Made by a program: the position numbers and the translations under genes. The notes under the pieces were generated by a model that was not told the origin of the DNA, made no database searches, and was given only the letters and a program-made list of their open reading frames with translations. A stretch of 52,792 bases of DNA. Origin: Lachnospiraceae bacterium (GTDB lineage Bacteria; Bacillota; Clostridia; Lachnospirales; Lachnospiraceae). Below are positions 7,411 to 17,311 of this stretch, piece after piece; the first letter of the stretch is position 1, and the number at the start of each line of letters is the position of its first letter. The stretch lies in contig JAILID010000070.1 of NCBI GenBank assembly GCA_024695465.1, positions 1-52,792 on the forward strand. The letters are read 5' to 3'.

Positions 7411-10227
7411 ATGCATCTTCCTTCCTTCTCTCACCATCCGTCAACTCGCAGCTCCGGCAGCCGGACATATCGTCTGGTCACAAATCCGCTGTTCACGCTC
7501 TTCTTCTTCACGAACGCCGTTTTTTTTCTTCTCTACCGGGAATTCATTTTTGGGGACGCGGTCTTTATGTACAGCGATGTCGGATCCGATTCGCTCTCTT
7601 CCTCCTATCCCATTATCGCCGAGCTCTCCCGCCTTTTTAAAACCCGGACCTTTTCCTTCTACACAATCTGGAGCGGCCTGGGCCAGGACACGACGGCTAC
7701 CTTTCTACAGTATATCAATCCTTTTAAGCTGATGCTGCTTTTCTTCGGCCGGGACGGTTTTCCCGCCGGGATCATGATCTACCTCTTTATCCAGTACAAC
7801 CTGACGGCAGCCTCTTCCTACGGCGCCTTCAGCCTTCTTTCCGGCAGCCCCCGCGCCGCCCTCCTCCCGGCTCTGGCCTGGACCTATTCCTCCTATATCG
7901 TCGTCTGGGGGCAGAATTACAGCTACGGCTGCTGCATCCTCATGTTCTCGATCATGATGTATCTGCTTGAAAGAGTTCTCTGCAGGGAAACGCTGCTCAG
8001 ATGGCTCTTTCTTACCCTCTGGTACGCCCTGTTTTTCATTTCCAATTACTACTTCTTCTACATGTCGGGCATCTTCTGCGCTTTCTATGTGTTTTTCCGC
8101 TCCCTTTTCAGGGCTCTCGACGGAAGGCTTTTAAAAAAAGGCGAAATTGCCCTCTTTGTCCGAAAGCTATTCGTTAAGGAGCTGAAGCTCGCCGCCTCCG
8201 CGGCCGCCGCCCTCGCCATTTCTGCCGCCCCGCTCTGCGCCATCGCGGTCAATTTTTTCGGAAGCGCCCGCACCGGCAGCATCGGGGCCGCCAATCTCAG
8301 GTCCCTTCTTCTGCCCTATGATCTGCACACCTACGGAACCTATCTGGCGCGTCTCTTCTCGGCCGACCTGATCGGGGCCGGGTCCGCTTTCTCCGGGTCC
8401 GCCAGCTATTACGACGCCGCGCTTTTATCCTCAACGCTTCTGGTCTTCTTCGCGATTGTCTACCTGCTCTTTCAAAGGCGCAGCCTCCCCGGGGTCCTGA
8501 TTCTCAGCGCCGTTTCCTTCTTGATGCTTTATTTTCAGGGCAGCGGCAGAATCCTGACTTTCAACCCGATCTCCCAGCGCTATTCCTTCCTCAACCTCTA
8601 TATGGCAATGATCGCCCTCGTCTTTTTCATGCGGAGCCTGCTTGATGCGCCCTCCAAAAAGAAGCTGCTGGCCGCATCATTTGTCTCCCCGATTCTCATA
8701 GCCTCCCTGCTTCTGGCGCTTTCCCGCGGCCAGGAGCGTTATCAGGTTTCCATACGAAAGGAAACGCTTTTGGACATCCTCGCCTTTCTCGTGCTCTGGA
8801 CGCTGCTCATGTTCAGCATCAGCACATTCAAACAGCTGAAAAAGCTGCAGCTGGGCCTTATGCTGCTTCTTCTTGCCGCTGAGCTCCTGGTTCTGGGCAG
8901 CACCTCCCTCTACGATCGGGAATACCTGACCCGGGAATCTTTCAGAAGCGGCTTCTACAACGACGGAACGGCTGAAGCGGCCGCCCTGCTGAAGGAAGAG
9001 GATCCGGAGCTCTACCGGATCTGTGCCGGTGAAAGCTATGATCAGGCAAATGAAGGACTGGTCGACGGCTACATGTCGAGCAGTTCCTATTCCAACACCA
9101 CTTCCGCCAGCGCGATTTCTCTCTCCCGGACTTTTTCCTCCTATGAGCTCTCCTCCAATTTCTTCCGGGCCGGTTACCGAAACTATTATCTCTTCACACT
9201 GCTGGGAGGACGCTACCTTATCAGCGACGAACCGGATAAAAAGGCCGATTCCCTGGAACCCCCGTTCTTTTCACTGCTTCATGAGACGGATACCCAGCGG
9301 ACCTTCGTCAACAACAATGCCCTGCCCTTCGGCTATCTCTATGAAAACGAATTGACCCGGGAAGACTTTGCGGAGCTCTCTTCCCCGGACCGGATGAAGG
9401 CCCTGGCCTCCTCTTACATCTATACGGACAATATAGACTTCTCCCTGCCCGAAACGGCCGCTGCCGGAAGCTCCATGAGCCGCTTCGACCTGCTTCCGAA
9501 TATCCATACGGTCCAGGACGCCTCGATTGCCTACACCGAAAACGGGATCGTCGTCAGCGCTAACGGACCGGATCCCTATTTCTTTATGAACATAAGCGAC
9601 GTGCTGACCGCTAAAAATTCAGAAGAGGTTCAATACCTGCACATTTCCGTCGACCCCGCCACAATTGCCGCTCTGGGCGACATCACTTTCGAGCTTTTCA
9701 CGATGACCGAGGACCATCCGGATCTCATTGACGCTCTCGACGAGCTGATCAGCGTAAACGCCGCCAGCCCGGAAATGAACTATCTCCTTCCGGACGGGAC
9801 CACGATCCTCCGCCTTGATATGCCGGAAGGCTCGGAAATTGCCTTCCGGGATATCTCCCTGCTGACGGATCCGGACGCTTCGAAGGACTTTGAATCGCTT
9901 AAAAACACAGACATCTCCGAAATCTCCTTTGAAGATGATTGCTACAGGGCCTTAGTCCGCTCCGAAAACGGCGGCATGCTCTGCGTTCCGCTTCTCTATT
10001 CCGCTAACTGGTCCGCCAGCGTAAACGGTGCCGTCTCTCCGGTCGAGAATATCAACGGGGGCCTCATCGGGATCCCTCTTGAACCCGGAAGCTCCAAGAT
10101 CGAACTGCGCTACGCCATTCCCCATTTCGGCGCGGCTTCCGCCGTCAGCTTCCTTTCTCTCGGAATCTGGCTGGCCCTTCTGGTATTTGGAATCAGGAAA
10201 AACCGGACTGGAGCCGAAATGATCTGA
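7411..10227 (+). CDS. YfhO family polytopic membrane protein (GT-C-like)
   Basis: At 938 residues this has the usual YfhO length and plan: many membrane helices over the first 500 residues, the early motif FGDAVFMYSDVGSDSLSSSYP with acidic residues in the first outer loop, then a large extracellular part and a last helix near residue 915 ending in RKNRT. B. subtilis YfhO works with the GT2 CsbB in glycosylating lipoteichoic acid. Here the ArnC-like GT2 across the divergent promoter is the natural partner: the GT2 would charge undecaprenyl phosphate and YfhO transfer the sugar outside. AAGGAG lies 11 bases before the ATG. Confidence 0.88.
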   Translation: MHLPSFSHHPSTRSSGSRTYRLVTNPLFTLFFFTNAVFFLLYREFIFGDAVFMYSDVGSDSLSSSYPIIAELSRLFKTRTFSFYTIWSGLGQDTTATFLQYINPFKLMLLFFGRDGFPAGIMIYLFIQYNLTAASSYGAFSLLSGSPRAALLPALAWTYSSYIVVWGQNYSYGCCILMFSIMMYLLERVLCRETLLRWLFLTLWYALFFISNYYFFYMSGIFCAFYVFFRSLFRALDGRLLKKGEIALFVRKLFVKELKLAASAAAALAISAAPLCAIAVNFFGSARTGSIGAANLRSLLLPYDLHTYGTYLARLFSADLIGAGSAFSGSASYYDAALLSSTLLVFFAIVYLLFQRRSLPGVLILSAVSFLMLYFQGSGRILTFNPISQRYSFLNLYMAMIALVFFMRSLLDAPSKKKLLAASFVSPILIASLLLALSRGQERYQVSIRKETLLDILAFLVLWTLLMFSISTFKQLKKLQLGLMLLLLAAELLVLGSTSLYDREYLTRESFRSGFYNDGTAEAAALLKEEDPELYRICAGESYDQANEGLVDGYMSSSSYSNTTSASAISLSRTFSSYELSSNFFRAGYRNYYLFTLLGGRYLISDEPDKKADSLEPPFFSLLHETDTQRTFVNNNALPFGYLYENELTREDFAELSSPDRMKALASSYIYTDNIDFSLPETAAAGSSMSRFDLLPNIHTVQDASIAYTENGIVVSANGPDPYFFMNISDVLTAKNSEEVQYLHISVDPATIAALGDITFELFTMTEDHPDLIDALDELISVNAASPEMNYLLPDGTTILRLDMPEGSEIAFRDISLLTDPDASKDFESLKNTDISEISFEDDCYRALVRSENGGMLCVPLLYSANWSASVNGAVSPVENINGGLIGIPLEPGSSKIELRYAIPHFGAASAVSFLSLGIWLALLVFGIRKNRTGAEMI

Positions 10228-10280
10228 ATTCCTGTCCTTCTCTGAATCTGCAGAATAAGGGCAGGACAGCGCCGGCATAA

Positions 10281-10317
10281 AAGAGCGGGTACCTTCTAAA
10301 GGCACCCGCTCTTTTTT
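10281..10317. terminator. bidirectional terminator between yfhO and glyS
   Basis: Stem AAGAGCGGGTACCTT/AAGGCACCCGCTCTT with one A-C mismatch and a CTA loop. T runs follow it on both strands, fitting the two converging genes. Confidence 0.9.
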
Positions 10318-10330
10318 AGCGATTCACATT

Positions 10331-11767
10331 TCAGAATACAAACTTATCCGCAAAGAACGCGTCAAGCTCGTCGATCTTAACCCGAACCTGTTCCATTGTA
10401 TCCCGGTCGCGGACGGTTACCGCGCCATCCGTCTCAGAGTCAAAGTCAAAGGTAACGCAATACGGCGTTCCGATCTCATCCTGGCGTCTGTAGCGCTTTC
10501 CGATATTTCCCCGGTCATCGAACTCGCAGTTGTATTTCCTGATCAGCTCAAGATAGATGCTCTCGGCCTTCGCGGAAAGCTTCCTGGAAAGCGGAAGCAC
10601 CGCGATCTTAACCGGAGCCAGGACCGGATGGAAATGAAGAACCGTACGGACGTCGTTCCTGGCCTCGTCAATAAGCTCCTCGTCGTAAGCCGCGCAGAGG
10701 AAGGCCAGGGTCATGCGGTCGACGCCCAGCGAAGGCTCGACGACATAGGGAACGTAGCGCTCATTCGTCTCGTCGTCGAAATAGGAAAGATCCTCTCCGG
10801 AAACCTCCTGGTGACGGCCGAGATCGTAATCGGTTCTGTCCGCGATTCCCCAGAGCTCGCCCCAGCCGAAGGGGAAGAAGAACTCAACGTCCGTCGTTCC
10901 CTTGGAGTAGAAGGAAAGCTCTTCGGGATCGTGGTCGCGGAAGCGAAGCTCGCTTTCCTTAAGGCCGAGCGAGAAAAGCCATTTCTTCGCAAAGTCCTTC
11001 CAGTATTCAAACCATTCAAGATCCGTATCCGGCTTGCAGAAAAACTCCAGCTCCATCTGCTCGAATTCGCGGGTCCGGAAGGTAAAGTTGCCGGGCGTGA
11101 TCTCGTTGCGGAAAGACTTGCCGATCTGGCCGATGCCGAAAGGAAGCTTCTTCCTGGAGGTTCGCTGGACGTTCTTAAAGTTCACGAATATTCCCTGGGC
11201 CGTTTCCGGGCGAAGATAGACCGTATTTTTGGCGTCCTCGGTCACCCCCTGGAAAGTCTTGAACATCAGGTTGAACTGGCGGATCCGGGTAAAATTGTGT
11301 TTGCCGCAGGAAGGACAGCAGATCTGCTTTTCTTCGACAAAACGCTCCATCTCCTCATTGGACCAGCCATCCACGGAGCCCAGCGGCTCAAGCTCCGAAC
11401 CGTATTCCGCCTTATCCTTGTCGTTCAGCGGAAGCTTGTGCTCACGGCAGTAATCCTCGATCAGCTTATCCGCCCTGAAGCGCTCATGGCATTCCTTGCA
11501 GTCCATCAGCGGATCGGAGAAAGAACCCAGGTGGCCCGAAGCGACCCAGGTCTGGGGATTCATGAGGATCGCGCTGTCAAGGCCTACGTTGTAGGGATTC
11601 TCCTGGATAAACTTCTGCCACCAGGCCTTCTTGACATTGTTCTTGAGTTCTACGCCGAGATTTCCGTAATCCCAGGTATTGGCCAGGCCCCCATAGATCT
11701 CGGAACCCGGAAAAATAAATCCCCTTGACTTTGCCAGCGCTGCTATTTTATCCATTGTTTTTTCCAT
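10331..11767 (-). CDS. glyS: glycyl-tRNA synthetase, dimeric class II type
   Basis: Charges tRNA-Gly. It is the single-chain alpha2 enzyme, not the GlyQ/GlyS tetramer. Visible are the N-terminal [20 protein letters not shown], a zinc-type cysteine set (CKECHERF and [10 protein letters not shown]), class II motif 2 ([19 protein letters not shown]), motif 3 ([14 protein letters not shown]) and a C-terminal anticodon-binding domain. The frame is open to 11875, but the start is set at 11767 (478 residues, [16 protein letters not shown]) because GGAGG lies nine bases upstream and the extra 36 residues overlap the preceding gene. A short hairpin (GTCCCG/CGGGAC, 11796-11811) sits before the ribosome site. 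Confidence 0.96.
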   Translation of the reverse strand: MEKTMDKIAALAKSRGFIFPGSEIYGGLANTWDYGNLGVELKNNVKKAWWQKFIQENPYNVGLDSAILMNPQTWVASGHLGSFSDPLMDCKECHERFRADKLIEDYCREHKLPLNDKDKAEYGSELEPLGSVDGWSNEEMERFVEEKQICCPSCGKHNFTRIRQFNLMFKTFQGVTEDAKNTVYLRPETAQGIFVNFKNVQRTSRKKLPFGIGQIGKSFRNEITPGNFTFRTREFEQMELEFFCKPDTDLEWFEYWKDFAKKWLFSLGLKESELRFRDHDPEELSFYSKGTTDVEFFFPFGWGELWGIADRTDYDLGRHQEVSGEDLSYFDDETNERYVPYVVEPSLGVDRMTLAFLCAAYDEELIDEARNDVRTVLHFHPVLAPVKIAVLPLSRKLSAKAESIYLELIRKYNCEFDDRGNIGKRYRRQDEIGTPYCVTFDFDSETDGAVTVRDRDTMEQVRVKIDELDAFFADKFVF

Positions 11768-11858
11768 AATAACTGTCCTCCTTACTGGTATAGAAGTCCC
11801 GCATACGGGACTGTTTTGAAATCCGCCATAAAAAGCGCGGGCATCTCGCACATAATAA

Positions 11859-12473
11859 TCATTTATAAACCACATAACAGGGTTCGCTTAACAATTCATC
11901 GGGTCCGAGCCCCTTCCCGGCCTTTATCCCGCCCTCGATCAGCGATACGTCGCCGCTTACATATAGAACCTGACCCGGGAAAAATACGGTCAGCGGCTCG
12001 ATCAGCGCCAGAAGACGCAGGGATCCTTCCGAATCATCCTTAAGAATGGAGGAAAGCGTCATCACAAGGCTTCCGTCAGCTTTCGAAAAACGAAGATCCT
12101 CTGCCAGCTCTTCTTCGCCAAGAAGACCGTTTCTGAAGAACACATGGTTAAACGCCTCATAATCCTTCGCGGAAACGTAGCCCATCAAAAGAGAAGCGAC
12201 ATCTTCTTCCACTTCAAAACTCCGGAACGTGACACGGTTCTTCCCGTTTTCTTCATTATAGGCTTCCGCCGCCGCGGACGCTGCCCTTATAAATTCTTCC
12301 TGATCATAGAAAGCGGTGTCAAAGGGGGAAACCGTAAGAACCTCGATTCCCTTCTTCCCGATCACCATGGTGCTCGAATCCGCCTCCTTCAGCCGCTTAT
12401 CCCTGCCGCAGGCCGCCAATAGAAACGATATGAGAAATACGATCGAAAGAAGCAGCCTTCTACTCTTTTTCAA
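11859..12473 (-). CDS. unknown lipoprotein
   Basis: 204 residues; N-terminal lysine and arginine, a hydrophobic run and the lipobox LLAAC make it a likely lipoprotein anchored outside the cell membrane. The mature part is mixed alpha/beta ([54 protein letters not shown]) and matches no family I recognise. The start is a TTG at 12473; a GGGGGTGA ribosome site lies five bases before it, and no ATG gives a complete signal peptide. It stands between recO and glyS. Upstream is a multi-hairpin element (12504-12568). Confidence 0.75.
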   Translation of the reverse strand: MKKSRRLLLSIVFLISFLLAACGRDKRLKEADSSTMVIGKKGIEVLTVSPFDTAFYDQEEFIRAASAAAEAYNEENGKNRVTFRSFEVEEDVASLLMGYVSAKDYEAFNHVFFRNGLLGEEELAEDLRFSKADGSLVMTLSSILKDDSEGSLRLLALIEPLTVFFPGQVLYVSGDVSLIEGGIKAGKGLGPDELLSEPCYVVYK

Positions 12474-12503
12474 CGATTCACCCCCACTGACAATCTACCT
12501 GTC

Positions 12504-12568
12504 CGCCGCGTAAAGCGGCGCCAATCCGGCACAGGAAACAAGAAAAAAGAAAACCGTTTTCGTTTCCT
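12504..12568 (-). repeat. multi-hairpin intergenic element (copy 1)
   Basis: Read on the minus strand: an AT-rich hairpin bounded by AGGAAAC and GTTTCCT (12562-12568 and 12533-12539) with an inner GAAAAC/GTTTTC stem and a T-rich run, then GGATT and a GC hairpin CGCCGC/GCGGCG (12504-12520). It lies between the recO stop and the lipoprotein start. The T6 run behind the inner stem could terminate recO transcripts. A similar arrangement precedes the MATE gene at 35301-35349. Confidence 0.6.
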
Positions 12569-12603
12569 AACCATTGTACCTTATCCCCCCTCTTTCTGTA
12601 AAG

Positions 12604-13257
12604 TCAAACCTGACTCATGAATTCGTACATTTCAAGGCTTTTAAAACGCCGGTCAATCGTCCGTTCAAGGGCTTCCTCCACCTTTTTGGAAAAAACTTGC
12701 TCCGCATCCGGGTCCAGTACAAAGGAGAAGAGCTCGCTAAGGCCGGCGGACGATACAAAGCAGAGCGCGTAGCGCGCATCCCGGTTCAGGTCCGCATCCT
12801 CATCCGACGGCGCGTAATCCCCGTTGATCACCAGCATGCGGAGCTCAAAGATCCGTCTCAGCAGCGGCAGCGGAATTTTACCCTTTATGACGGCCTTGAG
12901 AGCGACAAACAGAAGATTCACCATATCCGCCGATTCGATTCCTTCGCGGCCGTAATAGGACGCCAGTTCCAGAAAATAAAAACCGAGATAGATGCCCGGC
13001 TGGATTCCGGCCAGCTCCGTAAAATAATGGGCGTCTTCGACGCCCGCCAGCGTATAGGCGTTTCTTCCCTGAAACAAGAGAAATCTGGCAAAGACGAAAG
13101 GGTTGGAGGCTGCCATCAGGGGACTGTTCATCTTTCTGGCTCCGTGGGCAAACGCCGTGATTTTTCCTCTCTCCCGGGTCAGGATCACAAGACGCCGGTC
13201 ATACTCGCCTACCGGCTGTGAAAGGAGCACCACGCCGGCGGCACAAACCTTATCCAT
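12604..13257 (-). CDS. recO: DNA repair protein RecO
   Basis: RecO loads RecA in the RecFOR gap-repair pathway and anneals DNA strands. The N-terminal OB fold is recognisable (GVVLLSQPVGEYDRRLVILTRERGKITAFAHGARK, residues about 7-41), followed by a helical domain. The frame is open to a GTG at 13296, but the ATG at 13257 (217 residues) gives an intact OB fold with only an eight-base overlap with the end of era. That arrangement, era then recO, is common in Firmicutes. Confidence 0.92.
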   Translation of the reverse strand: MDKVCAAGVVLLSQPVGEYDRRLVILTRERGKITAFAHGARKMNSPLMAASNPFVFARFLLFQGRNAYTLAGVEDAHYFTELAGIQPGIYLGFYFLELASYYGREGIESADMVNLLFVALKAVIKGKIPLPLLRRIFELRMLVINGDYAPSDEDADLNRDARYALCFVSSAGLSELFSFVLDPDAEQVFSKKVEEALERTIDRRFKSLEMYEFMSQV

Positions 13258-14152
13258 TCTTTTTATCGGATTCGTATCCGAAGTTCTTAAGATCACCCGG
13301 ATGATCCCGCCAGTTCCTGCGGACCTTGACCCAAAGCTTCAGGTAGACCTGGGTTCCCGTCAGGCCTTCCAGTTCCTTTCGGGCGTCGCTCCCGATCCGC
13401 TTCAGCATGGCCCCTTCTTTTCCAATGATGATTTTCTTATGGCTGTCCCGTTCGCAGACGATCGTCGCCTCGATGGCCGTCAGGGTTTCCGATCTCTCCT
13501 TATAGGAATCGATCAGGACGGCGATTCCATGCGGGATCTCCATGCCCAGATTCCGTAAAGCCTTCTCCCGGATCACTTCCGCGCTGATCTGGCGCAGCGT
13601 CTGATCCGTCACGACCTCCTCGTCGTAATACTTCGGCCCTTCCGGCAGGAGCTTTAAGATCGCTTCCTTAAGGCTGTCCACATTGCTGCCCTGCATGGCG
13701 GAAACCGGGACGATATCCGCGAATTTCATCAGGCTGCCATAAGCCTCAAAAACCGCCGGCAGCTGAACCTTCTTCACCTTATCGATCTTGTTGATGACCA
13801 GAATCACCGGCTTTTTCAGGTTCTTAAGTTTCTTTATGATCGCTTTATCCCCCTCCCCGACACAGGAAGAAGGCTCCACGAGAAAAAGCACAACATCAGC
13901 GTCCGACATCGTCTTCAGCGACACATCCATCAGGTACTCGCCGAGTTTATTTTCGGTCTTTCTGATCATGCCCGGCGTATCCAGAAAAACAATCTGTCCC
14001 TCATCGGTCGTGAGGATCGTCTCAATCCGATTCCTCGTAGTCTGCGGTTTCCGGGAAGTTATGGCAATCTTCTGCCCGATGAGGTGATTCATCAGCGTCG
14101 ATTTTCCTACATTTGGTCTGCCGATCATCACGGCGTAACCGGATTTAAACAT
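13250..14152 (-). CDS. era: GTPase Era
   Basis: Era binds the 3' end of 16S rRNA and helps 30S subunit maturation. The 300-residue protein shows G1 GRPNVGKST, G3 DTPG, G4 NKID and G5 VSAM in the N-terminal GTPase domain, and a C-terminal KH domain (IIGKEGAMLKRIGSDARKE, VYLKLWVKVRRNWRD). AGGAG lies five bases before the ATG. It is followed directly by recO and preceded by the M16C protease gene, 26 bases away. Confidence 0.97.
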   Translation of the reverse strand: MFKSGYAVMIGRPNVGKSTLMNHLIGQKIAITSRKPQTTRNRIETILTTDEGQIVFLDTPGMIRKTENKLGEYLMDVSLKTMSDADVVLFLVEPSSCVGEGDKAIIKKLKNLKKPVILVINKIDKVKKVQLPAVFEAYGSLMKFADIVPVSAMQGSNVDSLKEAILKLLPEGPKYYDEEVVTDQTLRQISAEVIREKALRNLGMEIPHGIAVLIDSYKERSETLTAIEATIVCERDSHKKIIIGKEGAMLKRIGSDARKELEGLTGTQVYLKLWVKVRRNWRDHPGDLKNFGYESDKKNG

Positions 14153-14178
14153 ACGATCTCCTTATCTAAAGGCTGCCT

Positions 14179-17121
14179 TTACAGCAAGGGCTCCACATGC
14201 GTAAAGAGCGCCTTATCCTTCTCAACCGCGCTCTCCGAGCCGACGACACAGATATATCCGGCTTCCGTCACTGAACGCACACTGTCCGCCAGCGCCCGGA
14301 TATCCGCATCCGAAGCGTCGAGGATATCCGCCCTCAGCTTCCGGGAGTCCTGCTCGCTGATGCCGGACAGGTAATTCCGCATGCTGAGCATGCCGAAAAG
14401 CGAGGGCGTAAGCGGGGTATCGAGTCCGCTCATGGTCCCGATAATGCAGCGGGTCATCGCTTTCTCATCCGCGCTGAAGCTTTGGATATAATCCGGCACA
14501 CTTTTGAATATATCGTACGTTTCCGCCAGCTTTGGATCGCGGTAAGAGGTGAATCCCCCCTCCCCGTTCCGGCGGAACTGGGCGCTCACGCCGTAGGCCC
14601 CGCCCTTGACCCGGACATTCTGCCAGAGATATCCGTAACTTAAGAGATGGCGAAGGATCAGCATCCTGCCGTCATATTCGCTGCCGCAGGGCCCGAAACT
14701 GCCGCACATCGCGCAGTACTGTACCTGTCCCGAAGTCGTAAACGCCTCATTCCTCTTTCCGAGCGGGGATACAAAATACTGCGGGCCTTCATTTTTCGAA
14801 AAACCTTCAAGAACCTTTGGAAGCGCGGCCTTCAGGATCTCATGCCCTTCCGGATCCGAAGTAAAGCTCACCGTGAGCTTTGAGGGATCGAAGACCAGGC
14901 CCATCAGTTCCCGCAGCGCGGCGAAAAGATCGGCCTTGCGTTCCGCAAAATGTTCGGTCAGATCCTTCAGGAAGCGGTAATAGCTGATCCCGGAAGTGAA
15001 TTCCTGGAAGGCTGCCGCCGGAGAAAAATACGCGTTCGCGCGATACATGGCCGTTCCGCTGCCGCCGGTCTGAAGCGAATTCTCCATTTGCGCCTTGGAG
15101 GCGGCCAGCACCTCAAGGACTCTCTTTTCGTCGTCAAAGCTGGAGCCTGCTACGATCTCGCGGATCAGTGCAAAGCCTGCGCCGATTCGATCGCAAAGCG
15201 CTTTCATGCGCACAGAAAAATAGGCTTTGTAAGGCTGTCCCCCGCTGTAATCATCGTAAACCGAGATCCCGGTATTGAGTCCGCCGGTCTCAATGTTGAT
15301 CGCGTTGCTTAAGGAAAGATAGCTGTAATGCTCCGTATCCACACTGCCGAGAAGAGTCCGGAAAACGCCCAGATAGGGAATCAGCCTCTCCGGAACCCGG
15401 GTAAGATCCCACAAAAGATCCGTATAGCCGATCCCATTGGCGACCGTGTCGTGCCACACGATCAGCGGGGAAGCTGAAGCGTCCCCCGTCCGGAAAATTT
15501 CTTCGATATTGGATAGTTTCCGAATCTCCCGGCGGATATCCGAGCGGCTGAGCATCGGAAGGCAATTCAGCGCCTCCTCGCTCTCCTCCTCTTCCTGCCA
15601 GGCAGCGAGCGCCCGGGTCCGCTCGATAATCGCGTCGAGTTCTTCCTCCGTGAAAGAGGACTTAATGGCAGACAGCTTTTCCGCCGTCCTGTCTTCGCGC
15701 TCCTTCGCCAGGCCTTTTTCAGGCTTCAGAACGACCACCGAACCAAAAGGATTGTCCAGCAGCTTTTCCTGCACCAGTTTTTCGAAATAGCCTTCATCGA
15801 TCTCTTTCCGGAGACTGGCGTAAGCGTCCAGCTGCTTCAGCGCGTTAAAAGGCGCCTGCTCGTCGTAAAGCCAGGTGTCAAAGACGTCGATGCTGTACAT
15901 AAGCCCTTTGGGATAGGATGAGTAATCCGCCTCGCGGAACTGGAACTCCAGATAATTAAGCCCGGCGAGAAGAGATTCTCTGTTGATGCCCTTCTGCACT
16001 TCCTTTTCCAGCGTTTCCCGGATCAGGGAAATGAATTTCTCCTCATCCTCCGCCTCCGCGTTTCTGGCCGTCATCGAAAAGTAAGGCTGCAGCGTCCCGT
16101 CGTTATAGGAACCGCTGACGTCCTTGCCGATGCCGGCGTCCAAAAGCGCTTGCCGAACCGGAGCGCCCGGAGCCGAGAAAAGCGCGTAATCGATGACGTC
16201 GAACGCGATCATCTCCTTGATATTCATCGGATCGCCGCAGACCACATTCCAGGTGAGATAGGTGTTCCCGGCAATGTCCTCCTCATCGGAGATCGGATAA
16301 TAATCCTCGCGGCGCACCATCTTCTCAAACGGCTTCTGCCGCGGGATCTCAGAACTGACCGGGATGCGGTCATATTTGGCAAGATACTTCTCGTCGATAA
16401 AGGCAAGCGTCTCCTGCATGTCCATATCGCCGTAAAGATAGATATAACTGTTGACCGGATGATAATAGCGCCTGTGAAAATCGAGATAGTTCTCGTAAGT
16501 AAGCGTCGGAATAACCTCCGGGTCGCCTCCGGATTCAACTCCGTAGGGCGTATCCGGGAAAAGCGAATTAAAGACCGTGCGGTCCAGGACCTCGTCCGCG
16601 GAGGAAAACGCGCCCTTCATCTCGTTGTAGACGACACCGTTCAGGGTCAGCGCTTCCTCTTTATCGGTCAGATGGTAATGCCAGCCTTCCTGCCGGAAAA
16701 TATTCTCCTCATGATAGATATTCGGATGAAAAACCGCGTCAAGATAAACATGCATGAGGTTTTTAAAATCCGCTTCGTTCGTGGAAGCCACCGGGTACAT
16801 GGTTTTGTCCGGATAGGTCATCGCGTTTAAAAATGTATTGAGCGAGCCCTTCACCAGCTCCACAAACGGATCTTTAAGCGGGAATTCTTCCGACCCGCAA
16901 AGCACGGTGTGCTCGATGATGTGGGCGACGCCGGTCGAATCCGCCGGCGGGGTGCGGAAGGCGATGTTGAACACCTTGTTGTCATCAGCGTTCGGGATGA
17001 GCATTACCCGGGCGCCGCTCTTTTTGTGCATAAGAAGATAGCCCTCGGCGTGAATGTCGGGGAGTTCCTCGTGTATAAGCTCCTCATAGGGGCCGTTTTT
17101 CAGATATTGCTTTAAGTCCAT
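14179..17121 (-). CDS. M16C (PreP/presequence protease-like) zinc metallopeptidase
   Basis: A single-chain, 980-residue insulinase-type peptidase. The inverted zinc motif HIIEH is near residue 70 (VAHIIEHTVLCGSEEFPLKD), with the distal glutamate in LNGVVYNEMKGAFSS. The C-terminal half is the inactive twin domain, ending in the arginine/tyrosine region GGAYGVSAQFRRNGEGGF. Such enzymes degrade short unfolded peptides in the cytosol in a closing chamber. A GGAGG site stands just before the ATG and a promoter at 17160-17188. The length is standard for the family; no truncation is seen. Confidence 0.93.
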   Translation of the reverse strand: MDLKQYLKNGPYEELIHEELPDIHAEGYLLMHKKSGARVMLIPNADDNKVFNIAFRTPPADSTGVAHIIEHTVLCGSEEFPLKDPFVELVKGSLNTFLNAMTYPDKTMYPVASTNEADFKNLMHVYLDAVFHPNIYHEENIFRQEGWHYHLTDKEEALTLNGVVYNEMKGAFSSADEVLDRTVFNSLFPDTPYGVESGGDPEVIPTLTYENYLDFHRRYYHPVNSYIYLYGDMDMQETLAFIDEKYLAKYDRIPVSSEIPRQKPFEKMVRREDYYPISDEEDIAGNTYLTWNVVCGDPMNIKEMIAFDVIDYALFSAPGAPVRQALLDAGIGKDVSGSYNDGTLQPYFSMTARNAEAEDEEKFISLIRETLEKEVQKGINRESLLAGLNYLEFQFREADYSSYPKGLMYSIDVFDTWLYDEQAPFNALKQLDAYASLRKEIDEGYFEKLVQEKLLDNPFGSVVVLKPEKGLAKEREDRTAEKLSAIKSSFTEEELDAIIERTRALAAWQEEEESEEALNCLPMLSRSDIRREIRKLSNIEEIFRTGDASASPLIVWHDTVANGIGYTDLLWDLTRVPERLIPYLGVFRTLLGSVDTEHYSYLSLSNAINIETGGLNTGISVYDDYSGGQPYKAYFSVRMKALCDRIGAGFALIREIVAGSSFDDEKRVLEVLAASKAQMENSLQTGGSGTAMYRANAYFSPAAAFQEFTSGISYYRFLKDLTEHFAERKADLFAALRELMGLVFDPSKLTVSFTSDPEGHEILKAALPKVLEGFSKNEGPQYFVSPLGKRNEAFTTSGQVQYCAMCGSFGPCGSEYDGRMLILRHLLSYGYLWQNVRVKGGAYGVSAQFRRNGEGGFTSYRDPKLAETYDIFKSVPDYIQSFSADEKAMTRCIIGTMSGLDTPLTPSLFGMLSMRNYLSGISEQDSRKLRADILDASDADIRALADSVRSVTEAGYICVVGSESAVEKDKALFTHVEPLL

Positions 17122-17159
17122 ACTTCCTCCATACTAACCCATAAAGTTAACTATAGGGG

Positions 17160-17188
17160 ATTATAACACCCTGCGGCGGATTTTGCAC
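17160..17188 (-). promoter_or_regulatory. promoter of the M16C protease gene
   Basis: GTGCAA, 17 bases, TATAAT with an extended -10 (TGT directly before it). It may also serve era and recO downstream. Confidence 0.6.
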
Positions 17189-17263
17189 TATAAAAAGATA
17201 ATACGTGCCGCTCCGCGCCGCAGGCATACGATTTTTGTCAGTCTCGAGAGCAGGCAATACCAT

Positions 17264-17289
17264 AAAAAAGGCGGTGCTCTCGCACCGCC
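17264..17289 (-). terminator. terminator of porA/nifJ
   Basis: An eight-base-pair stem (GGCGGTGC/GCACCGCC) with a four-base loop, followed by T6 on the minus strand, 22 bases after the stop codon. Confidence 0.9.
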
Positions 17290-17311
17290 CTCTTAAAAAA
17301 CCTATCATTCT

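Noticed and set aside
6157-7437. Open frame of 426 codons opposite wecE
   Set aside because: wecE is certain by its motifs; the antisense frame has none.
11768-11858. T-box riboswitch before glyS
   Set aside because: The interval is only about 90 bases, has a single short hairpin and no T-box core sequence (TGGnACCGCG type).
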